Source of the DNA: Epiperipatus broadwayi
Lineage: Eukaryota > Onychophora > Udeonychophora > Euonychophora > Peripatidae
DNA: 64,000 bases
Assembly (NCBI GenBank): GCA_028023455.1
Contig: JAQFVV010000013.1
Coordinates: forward strand, 6,154,811-6,218,810
Direction: 5' to 3'
In this document: positions 34,301 to 45,755 of the stretch, one piece after another
How positions within the stretch are numbered: the stretch's first letter is position 1
Layout of the letters: each line of letters starts with the position of its first letter
Translations under genes and position numbers: made by a program
Notes under the pieces: model-generated
The model's database searches: none
Seen by the model: only the letters and a program-made list of their open reading frames with translations
What the model was told of the DNA's origin: nothing

Positions 34301-37290
34301 ATAATAATCCTATTTAAATAAAGCTAAAATAATATTCGAACTAAATATTTAAAAATAATATTATTAAAATTTATTATAAGAATAAATTTATATTATAATT
34401 TTAATTTGAAATAAATCTTGATCTAAATCTCGATTGTATTTTTATCTTTATCTCAGGGATGTCATATTACAGAAGGAACAAAGCATAGGATATTAGATAA
34501 CAAAGGGCAATTTTATGGAAATCTGATAATCCAAACAAAATTTAGAAAAATGTAAAATAATAATATTATCAAACAAACTATAACAACTTTGCTCTGCAAT
34601 ATGATAACTAAACTGTAAAATATTACTTTAGGTCTTATAGAGTTTTGAATTAATTTAAGAAAAATCTATTATAATTTAAGAAATCTAATAAAATATAAAT
34701 TGGATTATTAAAATACTCAGAAATCAGGACTCATGATGATAATACTAATCTTTAATATTATAGATATAGTATAACTCATCTTATAATGCAAATATTTAAG
34801 TAAAGTTTATTATTTTCTTTAATAAATAATTGGCATATGGATATCCAAATATAGCTCTGCTTTTGCATCTTAAAATAATAATAAGTTCTGTATTTGAATG
34901 CAAACTAAGTCTAATAATAATAGTAATGATTGTTATTAGTTTGAAACAAACAGCAAAAGTTCTTAAGTTTATTATGAAATGAATGTATGTGACCATTGAA
35001 GATGATAACTCTTGTGCATGATTAAATAAATTTGAATTTATTCAATAGTTTTTTTTGAATCTATGATAATTTATGAATCAATTATTATATACTTCTTGAC
35101 AAAAATAATCATTTTCATAAATGTAATACACATATTACATAGAATGATTTATTATAAGTGTGCAATAAAGAAAATATTGAATTAATGAGTATTTGTAATG
35201 AATTATAAATAAAAATATGGAAACATAAATAATGTCAAACTACACAATTTTAAATTCTACAAAAATCAATTTATTTACAAAACAATATTTAGAATTTACA
35301 AATCAATATTTAAGTTTTATTGTATAACTGACAAAATATATGTAATTTTGAATTAAAGTGACTATTTACAAATTCCAATAAAATAATTTTATATTTACAA
35401 ATTTTCCAAATACAATGAATAAGATATCAGCTTGGAAATACATCCATCTATCCAAAATGAACTTACTTAACCTTTTGTAATAAACTAACTATTTCTTAAT
35501 AACACTATATTTCAAAGTGGGCAAATATTTGAATCACAGCTGGTATAATTTAAATTATCATATTATATCTTCCCTTTTTATTTTAAATAAAGCAAAACAA
35601 ACAATATAAAATGTTATTATACCTTTGAGGATTCTATGAATTACTATTCACCTTAGTGAAAAGCAGGTTTTACTTTTTCCATAATAGTTTTATGGATACT
35701 TTATTGAGTTAACCAGAAAATAATTAAACATATCTGCTATTTTAATTGACTACTAATTACTGTATAAAAATCAATTTCTTATCAACAGAATTTTTAAATA
35801 GTAAAGAAAAGTAAGGTAAGTATCAAATGTAGTTGGTTGTATTATCTTATTTAAGATGTAGAAAGTTGTTTGATATGAAATTGAAGTAAATGCAAAACAA
35901 ATGTTATAATGCTTAAATAAATTTTAAATTGATACCATATTGAAAGAAAATGAGATCAATGATGAAAATAAAAAGAAAGAATGGATGAAGGGAATGAATG
36001 ATTATCAAAGGATGGTTTAATCTTGGTTACTTATTTTAATCTTATATTTTATATTATAAAAAACTAACAACATAACCTTAAAGTTGAAGTATAGTTGATA
36101 ATAGAAGTTACATTTATACAAAAATATTAAAATTTATGAAAGAATTGTATTGTATGGAAGGGAAGTAAAACAAAATATATATTGTGTATTCAATAAAAAG
36201 ATTTGAAAAATTGAACCCACATTCAAAACTGATAAACATTATTATAAAATCTTAGCAAGAAAAAAATATAATATATGTTAGCAATAATCAATTTGAAATT
36301 TGAATAATAAATACTGATGTAATTTAAAAGTTTAATTTCTAAGCAGTATATATAAGTAAAGCAGTATTCTCATTAATGTAAATAATTGTTCAAAGATGTT
36401 AATTTTATATGTGTTTATATATATTTTTTATAACATGTAATAGTTAAAATTTTGTTATTGATTATTGTTGTTTGTTTAAATAAACAAATATTCTAATACC
36501 AATGTAGAATAATGGTTTTATTTCTGCTCAGAGTTATTTTCATCATTCTGTCATATCTAAGTACATAATATTACAGAAATATTATAAAGAACAAAACTTG
36601 ATAAATTAATTATTTATTAAATTAAAGTATATCTACTTAAATGATATTATTTAAGAGCATCATATTTTTAATCTGAAATATTTATATCTTTAAAGTCATA
36701 TTAAATTTGGTTGTAAAATTAATTTGAATTTATTTTTAAAATACATTTAAGATAGTATATGAGTTTACAAGAGAGATTGGTATGGGAATACCTCAGGCAG
36801 TTTACATTTTAAGTTAAGAGGAAATTTAAAACAGTGTAAGTTGATTAATTAATTTACTGAGGTTACTAAAAAGAGGAAAGTTATCTCAATTAATGGGTAC
36901 AGATTCTCATAATTCTAAAAGTGGTTCATTTTTATAATTAATGTTTCTAATTTATAAATAAAGTAATTGTTGAAAAATATGGTAGTAATTAATAATTTGG
37001 AATTTTTGTTATAGTTATTAAAATATGTTAATTTTAAGAAAATTATCTAAATTATATTTATAAGGTTAGGTGTGGTTATTATTAAGATAGTTGGATCTTA
37101 GTAAAATCCCACATTATTAAATTATCTTAAATGGAGTAATTGTTATTTTATGAGAAAAGAATAGTTGATAATCTTGAGATATCCATGAGGTAGGAATATT
37201 TATTACAAAGTATTTTATAATACATTGGATTTTATTATTTTTTATGTAATTTATTAGATAAGTAATAGAAAATAAACATTATTTTTAATG
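34301..37290. other. 3 kb of AT-rich DNA, nothing recognised
   Basis: No conserved motif, repeat boundary or RNA signal. Short open frames are composition artefacts. Confidence 0.4.
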
Positions 37291-37308
37291 AAAGATTATG
37301 TTAGTCAT

Positions 37309-37398
37309 CAAGCATTGGTGGCCGAGTGGTAGCACAGCTTCCTTACAAACACTTGTCCCGAGGATCGCTTCCCTGCTGACGCTTTGACACATTAAAAA
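37309..37398 (+). mobile_element. tRNA-derived SINE with 18-bp target duplication
   Basis: The body begins CAAGCATTGGTGGCCGAGTG, with a tRNA-like A box (TGGCCGAGTGGTAGC) and B box (GAGGATCGCTTCCC), then CTGACGCTTTGACAC and an A-rich tail. It is flanked by a perfect direct repeat AAAGATTATGTTAGTCAT (37291-37308 and 37399-37416), proof of retrotransposition. The 5' GC(A/G)TTG and 3' TGACGC stretches look like a tRNA acceptor stem, and the sister copy at 38872 has a longer variable region, so a type II tRNA (Ser or Leu class) is the likely ancestor. Confidence 0.88.
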
Positions 37399-37416
37399 AA
37401 AGATTATGTTAGTCAT

Positions 37417-38570
37417 TGAATATTATGGAGATTTTCTAAGGAATATACAAAAGTAATGATTGGAAGATTTTACAATAGCCATGCTATTGGGAGATAGATT
37501 TTATATGCTTTCTCAATGTTAAAACCACTCTATTGTAACTGTCTCTTAAATCTACCTTAGATATTATGTAATAGATATTTATAGTCAATTGTTGAGTCTC
37601 ATAAATTGGTGTTTTTTATATAATTTATAGTTTTATATCTGAGCTAAGCTAAAGATAAGATTGATTTGCACAGTAGATATGTGGAGAGTCAGTGTGGACA
37701 GGTTAAAATATATATATAAAGTGAAAAAAATTAGGAATGTGTTGGGTAAACTTAAATAGTCTGCTACAGGACAATAACTTTTATAAATCATTCTAAGGAT
37801 CATGTAGTGCCATGGTTTCAGCAGTAAGCTTTATCTCACAAACTATGCTAAAAAACAAATAAACAGTTTTTACAATCTATTAAAATAAAATATGAAAATG
37901 TATTTTATTATTTCAACCCAGGAAAGCTATCTGATAATCATACATTTTCTAAATTTATTGTGACATCATCAATACATTATACACCAAACACAGCTACACA
38001 CACAAAAAAATTATATTTCATTTTAAGCAAACCAAACAAATTATTTGATAAATAACAGCATGCAATTTAACTTTTACTTATAACATAAGATAAAGTTGTA
38101 CTTCATTTATAATAGGCAATATGAAATCAGTGCTTCAAATTTAGATTATAAGTTATTGTTGAATTAAAAAGAACAATATATGACTTGTAGTAAACCTTAT
38201 ATAATCAGATGCACTACTGACCAAATTAATATTACATGTATAATTTTACTAACAACAGTAGACCTTATATGAAAATGCCATATTATTTATTTCAAAGCAT
38301 GAACTATGTTAGTAAATTTCATATGCTAGGTAAATCATGACCAAAATGACTAATATATAATAAACATAACAATGCAAAGTTATAATCATTTTAAAAGAAA
38401 TTTAAAATAATAAATAATAGAATATAATTTGACTTTTAATAATGTGGCAATTAATATTAACAATATAAAATGTAACAATACACTATAAAATCAATATTAC
38501 CAGTTGATATTACGTGTTGATTATATAATTAGTGACAGTATGATATATATCTTAACATAGAGCACAAACA

Positions 38571-38572
<2 letters not shown>
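37417..38572. other. AT-rich DNA, nothing recognised
   Basis: No features seen apart from short A/T runs. Confidence 0.4.
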
Positions 38573-38604
<32 letters not shown>

Positions 38605-38670
38605 ATCACCTGATCACTATCTCATACTAGCACATAATTGTTATTAAACAAGGCAAAACTCTCTCCATAC
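38573..38670. mobile_element. (TA)n plus lone family A TIR
   Basis: (TA)n at 38573-38600, then AAACATCACCTGATCACTAT through GTTATTAAACAAGGCAAAAC TCTC (38601-38663), which matches the family A TIR without the interior. A TIR relic. Confidence 0.6.
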
Positions 38671-38871
38671 AGTAAGGAATGTAAAAAATGCTTTTAGTTA
38701 AAAAATCAATTACATTAGATTACATTGCATTTTTAAAAACTGGCTCTATCCCTGATTTTAAGAATACTAAAATATTAGCTAGATTGAAAAAAAATATGAT
38801 TTGAATCTGTTGACATTTAAAAAAAACAGTTTTAAAAAATATGAAGAAATCAATGCATTCTTGCCTTGTAA

Positions 38872-38990
38872 TTTTTTTTTTTTTATATGTCAAATGCGTT
38901 GACAGGGAAGCGAACTCGGGCCAGCTCATTGGAAAGCAGGCCAACTATTTGGAAGGCAGCTATGCTAACTGTTAGGCCACCAACGCTTGC
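38872..38990 (-). mobile_element. tRNA-derived SINE, second copy
   Basis: On the minus strand it reads AAGCGTTGGTGGCCTAACAG, then TTAGCATAGCTGCCTTCC, then GAGTTCGCTTCCCTGTCAAC, then GCATTTGACATATA and an A13 tail (38872-38884). The ends GCGTTG and CAACGC can pair as an acceptor stem, and the long middle part fits a type II variable arm. CTTGCCTT occurs on both sides (38860-38867 and 38986-38993) as a probable short target duplication, overlapping the SINE start. Confidence 0.82.
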
Positions 38991-38993
38991 CTT

Positions 38994-40058
38994 CCTTCTT
39001 TCACGCCATATTTTAGCAATTTTATAAGTCAGTTAATCCAGTAATGAAAAAGAGTCACCACCCAATAAAAAGAGTCACTACCTCAAGTTCTTTTTACTGT
39101 ATGATAAAATAACTAATAAAAATATTTTAATTTGTATACAATTTTGATATTATTTGAGAAGAGACAATAAATAGTAAAGTATTGTCAAGGATGAATAAAA
39201 CTTCATTTAAATATATTTCTGTGGAAAATTTTTTTGTTCTATATATCAGGATATTTTAAGTTTTTAAAACAGGATTTTTGGAGATTTTTAACAAAATTGT
39301 TTTGTTACTGATCATAGAAATTTCTCAATGTTAAAAAGTAATTCATATATTTAATTTCACATTTTTACCAAAGAAAAATATTCATTATAATATGTATGTA
39401 ACAAATTACTACATAGAAACTAACGGAAAAAATCATTAAATTTTGTATATAACAAGTTATTACATACAATAATAATAATAATCAAAATTCTATATTAAAA
39501 GTGACCCTAATATATAAAGCAGAAAATCAATATCAATGCAAAGTAATCACAACATTTACTAACCATTGATTAGATGCTCTAAACCTTTATATAAAATCGC
39601 TATTGAAACCTTCATATAAAATCACTATTGAAAGCTTATAGAACCTAGGATATATATATCCTTAATTGCACACACTCTACAATGAAGCATATTCCACAAA
39701 GCTTTTAATTATCAAAACAAACAAAAAAATCTGAAATAGTAAAATCATATGTGTTTAAAAATGAAAAAAAAAAAAACCGTTTGAAAGTTTAAAAAGTATG
39801 AAAAATAATCCAACTATAAGGATTAATTTCATAAAATATATATGATATTTTTATAAAATAAAACCGCACTCTACTTGGATTTCTTGTTTGTTTCATGGTT
39901 TATTTTTTCCTCTTTTATTTCAAAATCAGCAATCTGCTAATATTTTAGATTATATATATGTTGTAGGGAGTTTGAAAGTGTGAGTTCAAATCCTTCTAAT
40001 TACATTAAGTTCAGTATAGACAATATATTTGCATTTATATATATATATATATATATAT
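38994..40058. other. AT-rich DNA with a SINE trace and (TA)n
   Basis: At 39981-39996 GTGAGTTCAAATCCTT resembles a B box, and the text after it (TAATTACATTAAGTTC) resembles 57300-57320, suggesting the end of a second SINE family. (TA)n at 40036-40058. Otherwise nothing. Confidence 0.35.
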
Positions 40059-40749
40059 TGTAACAGTCTGCATTCCCTTAAGGAATGAGGTGAACACATC
40101 TAACTATAATCGGACCTAAGATTTTCAGGTAGGATGTCATGAATGATGTGATAAAAATCTAATCCATGATTGTATCTAATTTAAATATGATAATTTAATA
40201 TTTAAACATTCAATACAGATACAGCTTAGACCAGTTCATCCAATATTCACCTCAGTATTTGAACCGGGTTAATTTTACACTTAACTCTCTTCAAGAGTCA
40301 ATTGATATCCTGTAGCAATAATAATACTTTTATATAAGTTCAATAGATTCTCAAAATTCATTCCAACCAAGTTATCATGATGTTAAATCAGGATGATATG
40401 TCTATGTGAGTATACGTTTTCAATTTTATTTTATTATGAAAATAAAATAAATAATTTAAATAAATCAGAAACCTCCTTAAATTTAAAAGAAATTTAACAA
40501 TATTTATTAATTGAAAACAAAATTTTTAATTACAAGTGTTTAAATACATTTCTACTATATTAGTATAAACATTTAAAAATTATACCTTCCCATATCTCAT
40601 AATAGATAGGTGTTATAGCATAAACAATATTTAATAGAAAATTTTTGGAATAGAGGTAAACAAAAATCCTTGGGAGACGTTCACAATTTTTTTCCAAGTA
40701 TAGTTAGATGCATTCACCCTCATTCCTTAAGGGAATGTCGACCGTTACA
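40059..40749. mobile_element. 691-bp element with 50-bp terminal inverted repeats
   Basis: Left end 40059-40108 starts TGTAACAGTCTGCATTCCCT, right end 40699-40749 reads (reversed) TGTAACGGTCGACATTCCCT, and the pairing extends for about 50 bp. Each TIR contains its own palindrome CATTCCCTTAAGGAATG. It is inserted at the end of a (TA)n tract. Near the right end the plus strand reads FWNRGKQK (around 40655) and matches 42510-42650, where the same text is part of a gag-like frame. So the element looks like an internally deleted derivative of something that carried gag. Confidence 0.75.
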
Positions 40750-41089
40750 TATAGTTCCAGACTTTAGGTGCACAAAACAATAGTTTATCATCAACTACAT
40801 CCATAAAAATATAAATAATTTTTATGGAATATAACCTTGATTGATTGATTCACATAACAACAATAGATAATTTCAGCCATCAAAGGATTAGATAATTTTC
40901 ATATGAACTCGTAAAATATTAAATAATAAAATAAATAGAAACCTTAAAATAAAATAATAAATGATTAAATAGATAAGTCAGGCATTTAAAAAGACAATTT
41001 TAAATTAAGCATTAAATGAATAACATCTAAAAAAATTATTAGGTAGGAAAAGTTTAAAATTACACTGAAATGTTAATATTAATGAAGGA

Positions 41090-42612
41090 GAATATATTAG
41101 GATTATTGAAGAATGATCTTCACTGACCCAGTTATCAGGAATCACTATGACTGAGATTCCTGATGAATTGATGTCTCAAACCAAAGTTACACTCAATGAT
41201 GAAATATCTTAAATAAAAATACACCTAAAATAGCACAAGTTAGAACAGATACCATGACTATAGAACAAATCTTCCAAGTCATCTTAAATATAAATTATAA
41301 TATGAAAAAAGAAAATAAACAAAAATATGAATAATTTAGAAGTAAATTTGAAAAGTAATATGAAAAAAGAAATAAAACAAAACATAAATAAATTAGAAGA
41401 AAATTTGAAAAGTAATATGAAAAATGTTAAATCAGAATTAAAATTGTAAATGAAGGATTTAGATAATAAATTATCTAATGATATCAAAGAGTTATAAATA
41501 GGTCTAAATAATGTCCAGAGATAATACTGAGATGAGATGAGCCTTGGAAGAAATAAAAAAAAAGATGTTAAAGAAAATGATACCAGGTGTCATCAGAGAT
41601 TCAAAGAATTTCAGACTAATATTATTGATCAACTGAATATTCACTGCATTGAATTGTATAGAATCAGAGAAATTTTTAAAAATGAAATGGATGAGAAACA
41701 GGAGAAAATACAAACAGAAATGCAAAAAGAATTACAAGAAGTAAATAATAAAATTAGTTAAATCTATACAAAACAAATTAGTCAAATCTATACAAAACAA
41801 ATTAATGATTCAGACATTAATAAAGAATCATTGAAAGGGTTGGATAAAATTTCAAATAGTTAGAAATTAAAATAACTTGTATAGAAAATGATAGAATATC
41901 GTAGAACACCACATTAGAAAAATTGATGGAAGGCACAACAGAAATACATAATAAAGTAAATCGTATGGATGAGGCATTTAAACAAAAATTCAAGTTTATT
42001 GAATTACAAACGTTTCAAAATACACTTGCATGTTGACCACAACATAATGATATCCAACATAAAACACAGATAGATAAAAAAATAAATACTAGAGAAGATC
42101 AAATAGAGCTCACTTTTAAAAATCCACAAAGATTAATTGATTCAAATATAGAATCAACAATAATCAACTGAACACAATCTAAAATGGAAAACTACCCCCT
42201 AAATTTCAACATAGAAGGAATTATTCCAAATACATATCCTAATAATTCTATTGATCATATACCTTCTCCACAAATAAGCCAGACAGAGTAACCACATTAT
42301 ACCATTCAGTGCCATAAATCAATTTGTGAGATTGAAAATATTCGAAGGACCTAATAATGAAGCACTATAGAACATTTGAGAAGTTTGAACCTTTACTTCA
42401 CAGTAAGTGATTATTGCATATAGTCACCTTCGAGGAGATACTTTAATCTGGTGGGAATCATTCCAAATTCCATCTATGTTTAACAATTATCAAACACTAC
42501 TAATAAAAGTTTTTTGGAATAGAGATAAACAAGAGATACCAATTATTCAAAGAGAAATATAAAGCTATACTAGGGGAGATGTTCACAAATTTTTTCTGAC
42601 TATAATTAAATG
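41090..42612 (+). pseudogene. Gag-like pseudogene of an LTR- or DIRS-type retroelement
   Basis: Plus strand, many stops and frame changes. The N-terminal half (41284-41960) reads as long charged coiled coil: NLEVNLKSNMKKEIKQNINK, then LEENLKSNMKNVKSELK and LDNKLSNDIKEL, with a repeated ~93-nt unit encoding it. The C-terminal half (42330-42600) has KIFEGPNNEA, LNLYFTVSDY, then LRGDTLIWWESFQIPSMFN and FWNRDKQEIPIIQREI. This matches the Gag capsid pattern L-x-G-x-A-x-x-W-x-x-x-F. No zinc knuckle, protease or RT follows. Sequence 42510-42650 is shared with the end of the TIR element at 40059-40749 and finishes in the same CATTCCTTAAGGGAATG palindrome. Confidence 0.65.
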
Positions 42613-42660
42613 CGTTCACTCTCATTCCTTAAGGGAATGCGGACTGTTGCTATACATATA

Positions 42661-44620
42661 TGATAACGATCGAAATGAAAGTGAAGATCAAATCTAACCG
42701 CAAACTATGATATCTGCTCTACGAGGCACCATCTAGGCATTTAAACCTAGAAAAATTTATAGAGTAGGCAGATACGCACTGTTAAGATTCCACTTTATTT
42801 AAATATTCAGATCGTTAGCCCAAGTCACTAGTTCAGTGGAGTAGCAGAGATAATAAAATATAAATTTTATATCTTAAATATAAAAGAATAAAAGCCACTG
42901 CCAGAAATTAACACATAAAAATATTTATTTATGCACATATAAAACAACATTTAAATTTTGAGGAATAAATTCAACATTTTAGATTTTTCTATTAATCTTT
43001 AGTTTTACATTTAAATAAATTACAACCATGAGTTTAATATTTATTTAGTGATTTGAGTATGAATAGACTACATAGATCTGCATTTGAAAAGAAAATATTC
43101 TTCCCTGATTTAACCTTAGGCAACAAATTTCACAATCAAACCGGCGCCAATCCATCTGATACATTTATGTATTCAATGTAGCATGAAAATACGACAACAC
43201 AAAATACTATACTATCAGGAATGTACATCTGATCAGTAAGTAGAATTAGAGAAGACATTGTCTCTCCACCATCAGGAATGTTACATCTGTTGGCAAGTAG
43301 AACAATAAACATAAAACTCCATAGGAATGGACTGCGGTCCTTTGCCATCTTACAAACCCATCCATAGGCAAACAGAAGGTGTGTGGTGTATATATATATA
43401 ATCCTGCCCATAGCGGATCTCATACTACATCTACAATTACACAAATATATCCAATCCATTGAACCAATTCAACTACGAAATGAATAACCTAAGGTTGCCC
43501 TCCTTTAATATAACTTTACAAAACTATATAGCCATTCACGCCCGACTTAAATTTAACATTTAAATATGTTCGCACAGATTATTTTTATAAATTTGTTTTT
43601 AAAATGTTGAGTATAGATCGGCTGCACAGATTCCACGGTCAAAAACATCCAAATTAAACACAATCGATCAAAATACAAAATCATCGATAATGTCATTTGC
43701 ACAAGGAAATACACAAGGTCCCATGGCATTCATCGTAAGATGCCCGCATTAACATCGTTGACCTATATATTCTAATCAAATGTGAAAACTTCAACATAAT
43801 CAACCGCTAACGAATCTATGCAATGTCTATACCCAACCTAAATTTCATCATTTAAAATTTAAACAATAAATAATTTATACAATAAGAAAAAAAAAATGGA
43901 AATGATTTTTATCAATCAGAAAACATATAAAATTAAACCTTATTAATTTGATTTTAAACTTAAAAAAGTCAGATAGAAGTTCATAAGCTTGAACGAAAGT
44001 TCTTAATTATTTTTAAATTTAGAGTTCATGTCAATATAGCTTACGGTAGAAGAGTCCAGGTTTCTGCTTTTAATTCCCGCGATGCCTCCATTGGAAGATA
44101 ATGTTTTGGAGATGGCAATAGCTGGTTTAAGGTATCACAGTCTTTTCACTTATTTTTTTTTTATAGAGAGTATGGTCTTTTTATATTATCCACCCGGATT
44201 CACTCAACAAAACGTCACTAATCCATCACTTTCTTTAGGGTCCGAGCCAAGGCTTGGTGCTTCCATTGGTCAAGCTAATTTCTCTTTATTTTCTTATCTA
44301 TCTTTCATCAGATCATTTTAATTATACAAGAGCCCAGAGCTAGCTTGCTTTTCAAACAATTTATAAACAATCATTTCCATTTACAGATTACAAGAATTAA
44401 TTAATACCTGTTTTTATTTTTAAATCTTGTACTTTTTTTATAAAAAAGTACGTTCAAATACTTATTTTTTTTTTTAAATATTTTTAAAGTTTGGCATCTG
44501 TGCGAATGTAAATACATTTAACAAACATTTTAATTTTAGCATTTAGTTTTTTACTTTTATTTGCGAACTTTTAAGTTTTTATTTTAAATTAATGTAACGA
44601 CATATTTATATATCGTTACA
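42661..44620 (-). mobile_element. Solo LTR, 1.96 kb
   Basis: Starts TGATAACGATCG and ends ATCGTTACA, i.e. TG...CA with a short terminal inverted repeat. ATATA flanks both sides, compatible with a 5-bp target duplication, though it lies in TA-rich DNA. Near 42725 GGCATTTAAACCTAGAAAAA matches the LTRs at 10.8-14.5 kb, and GGAATGTACATCTG and GGAATGTTACATCTG (43217, 43271) are the same spaced boxes. 43380-43570 matches 16310-16550 inverted. No primer site or interior adjoins it. Open frames at 43136-43459 and 44082-44321 lie inside the LTR and are not genes. Confidence 0.72.
44593..44620. repeat. 28-bp palindrome at LTR terminus
   Basis: TGTAACGACATA and TATATCGTTACA pair around a short centre. 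The same TGTAAC...GTTACA layout occurs at 15358-15383 and 17430-17448. Confidence 0.8.
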
Positions 44621-45527
44621 ATATATATATATATATTCTAACCAATCTCTTGAATATGTATGTAGCTTTTGGTTTCTGATGAATGCTACCATAAATTGTC
44701 TATAGATCAAGAGAATATTTTTCTAAAATATATCTAAATAACGTATTTATACAGTTAAATAATTTATTTTATTGTATTTTGCAGTTGACCTCAACAAGTT
44801 TTCCATTTTTCTTTCTGGTATGTATTATTATTTATATAAAAAGACAACATATATGCATATATAGATAAATAATGAATTATAATAATGATAATAAATTTAT
44901 AAATAATTATAATAAACCACAGAAGAAATTACATTTCTTCAACTAAAAAACATTTAAATCCAAATTTAGAAGAAGTAAATTTCACATGTCTTATGTAAGA
45001 TTTATGAATTTTAATGTTAGCACATTGTCTATTAATTAAACACATCCTATTTCTATTTATCAAAATAGCCTTTTTAATTTTTTTTATTATTGTTTTTTGA
45101 GAAACCATATGGACAGTGTGCTAATGGTAAAATTTATTAATCTTGTAATATGACATGATGGCATTACTTCCACAATTGGAATTGAAATGGTTTAAGTTAA
45201 AAAAGATTAAGTAATTAGCTGAAAGTATTTCTGTGATTTATTATAGTTAATCATAAAATATTTACTATCATATTATAATTCATTATTTTTATTACAATAA
45301 TTATTCTATAATAGATATTTTATTATATATATTGTAACAATGGGTGAATATGGAAAATATGAAACTATCATCATTCACATAAAATAACTAATCAAATTAA
45401 TGAATGAGCATAAAAGATCAGAAAAGAATAGAACTGCCAATAAGTTTACCCACCATTAAACAAAATTAATCAACTCAACAACATAAAAAGAAAAGTCAAA
45501 AAATTAACAGCCAACCTTGTAACTGTA
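44621..45527. other. AT-rich DNA, nothing firm
   Basis: TGTAACAATGGG after a short TA tract at 45335 resembles the other TGTAAC termini but has no partner. No coding signal. Confidence 0.3.
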
Positions 45528-45755
45528 TTGAAAGAGGTCCACTATAGACAGTCTAATTATATAGCCATTGCCAAACTTAGGGTTGAGATACAACATGATT
45601 CAAGATGTATATATTTAAATACTAATCCATTATTCATAGTAAAAAATAATGCTGAGATACAAAAACATGTTGATCATCATCAATTTCTTGGTCATAGAGT
45701 ACCAAGAGTGTGCAAGCCAACTATAAACTTAACTTCTAATAAGGAGAAAATATAA
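45528..45755 (+). pseudogene. FLYWCH-like zinc finger remnant (Mutator-type transposon?)
   Basis: A 75-codon frame: HYRQSNYIAIAKLRVEIQHD, then SRCIYLNTNPLFIVKNN, then AEIQKHVDHHQFLG. The order resembles the FLYWCH finger, where an aromatic-rich stretch is followed by W-R-C, a second Cys with C-x-G-R, and a terminal H-x-H. Here WRC has become LRV, the second Cys and the HxH-like DHHQ remain. A diverged second copy lies at 60185-60330, so this belongs to a repeat family. FLYWCH domains often accompany Mutator-like transposases, but no transposase core is visible. The identification is tentative. Confidence 0.4.

Noticed and set aside
37309-37398. A functional tRNA gene
   Set aside because: A-rich tail and an 18-bp target duplication show a retrotransposed SINE, and the cloverleaf is incomplete.
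44082-44321. 79-codon protein gene
   Set aside because: It lies inside the solo LTR and shows no motif; a few GC-rich bases keep the frame open.
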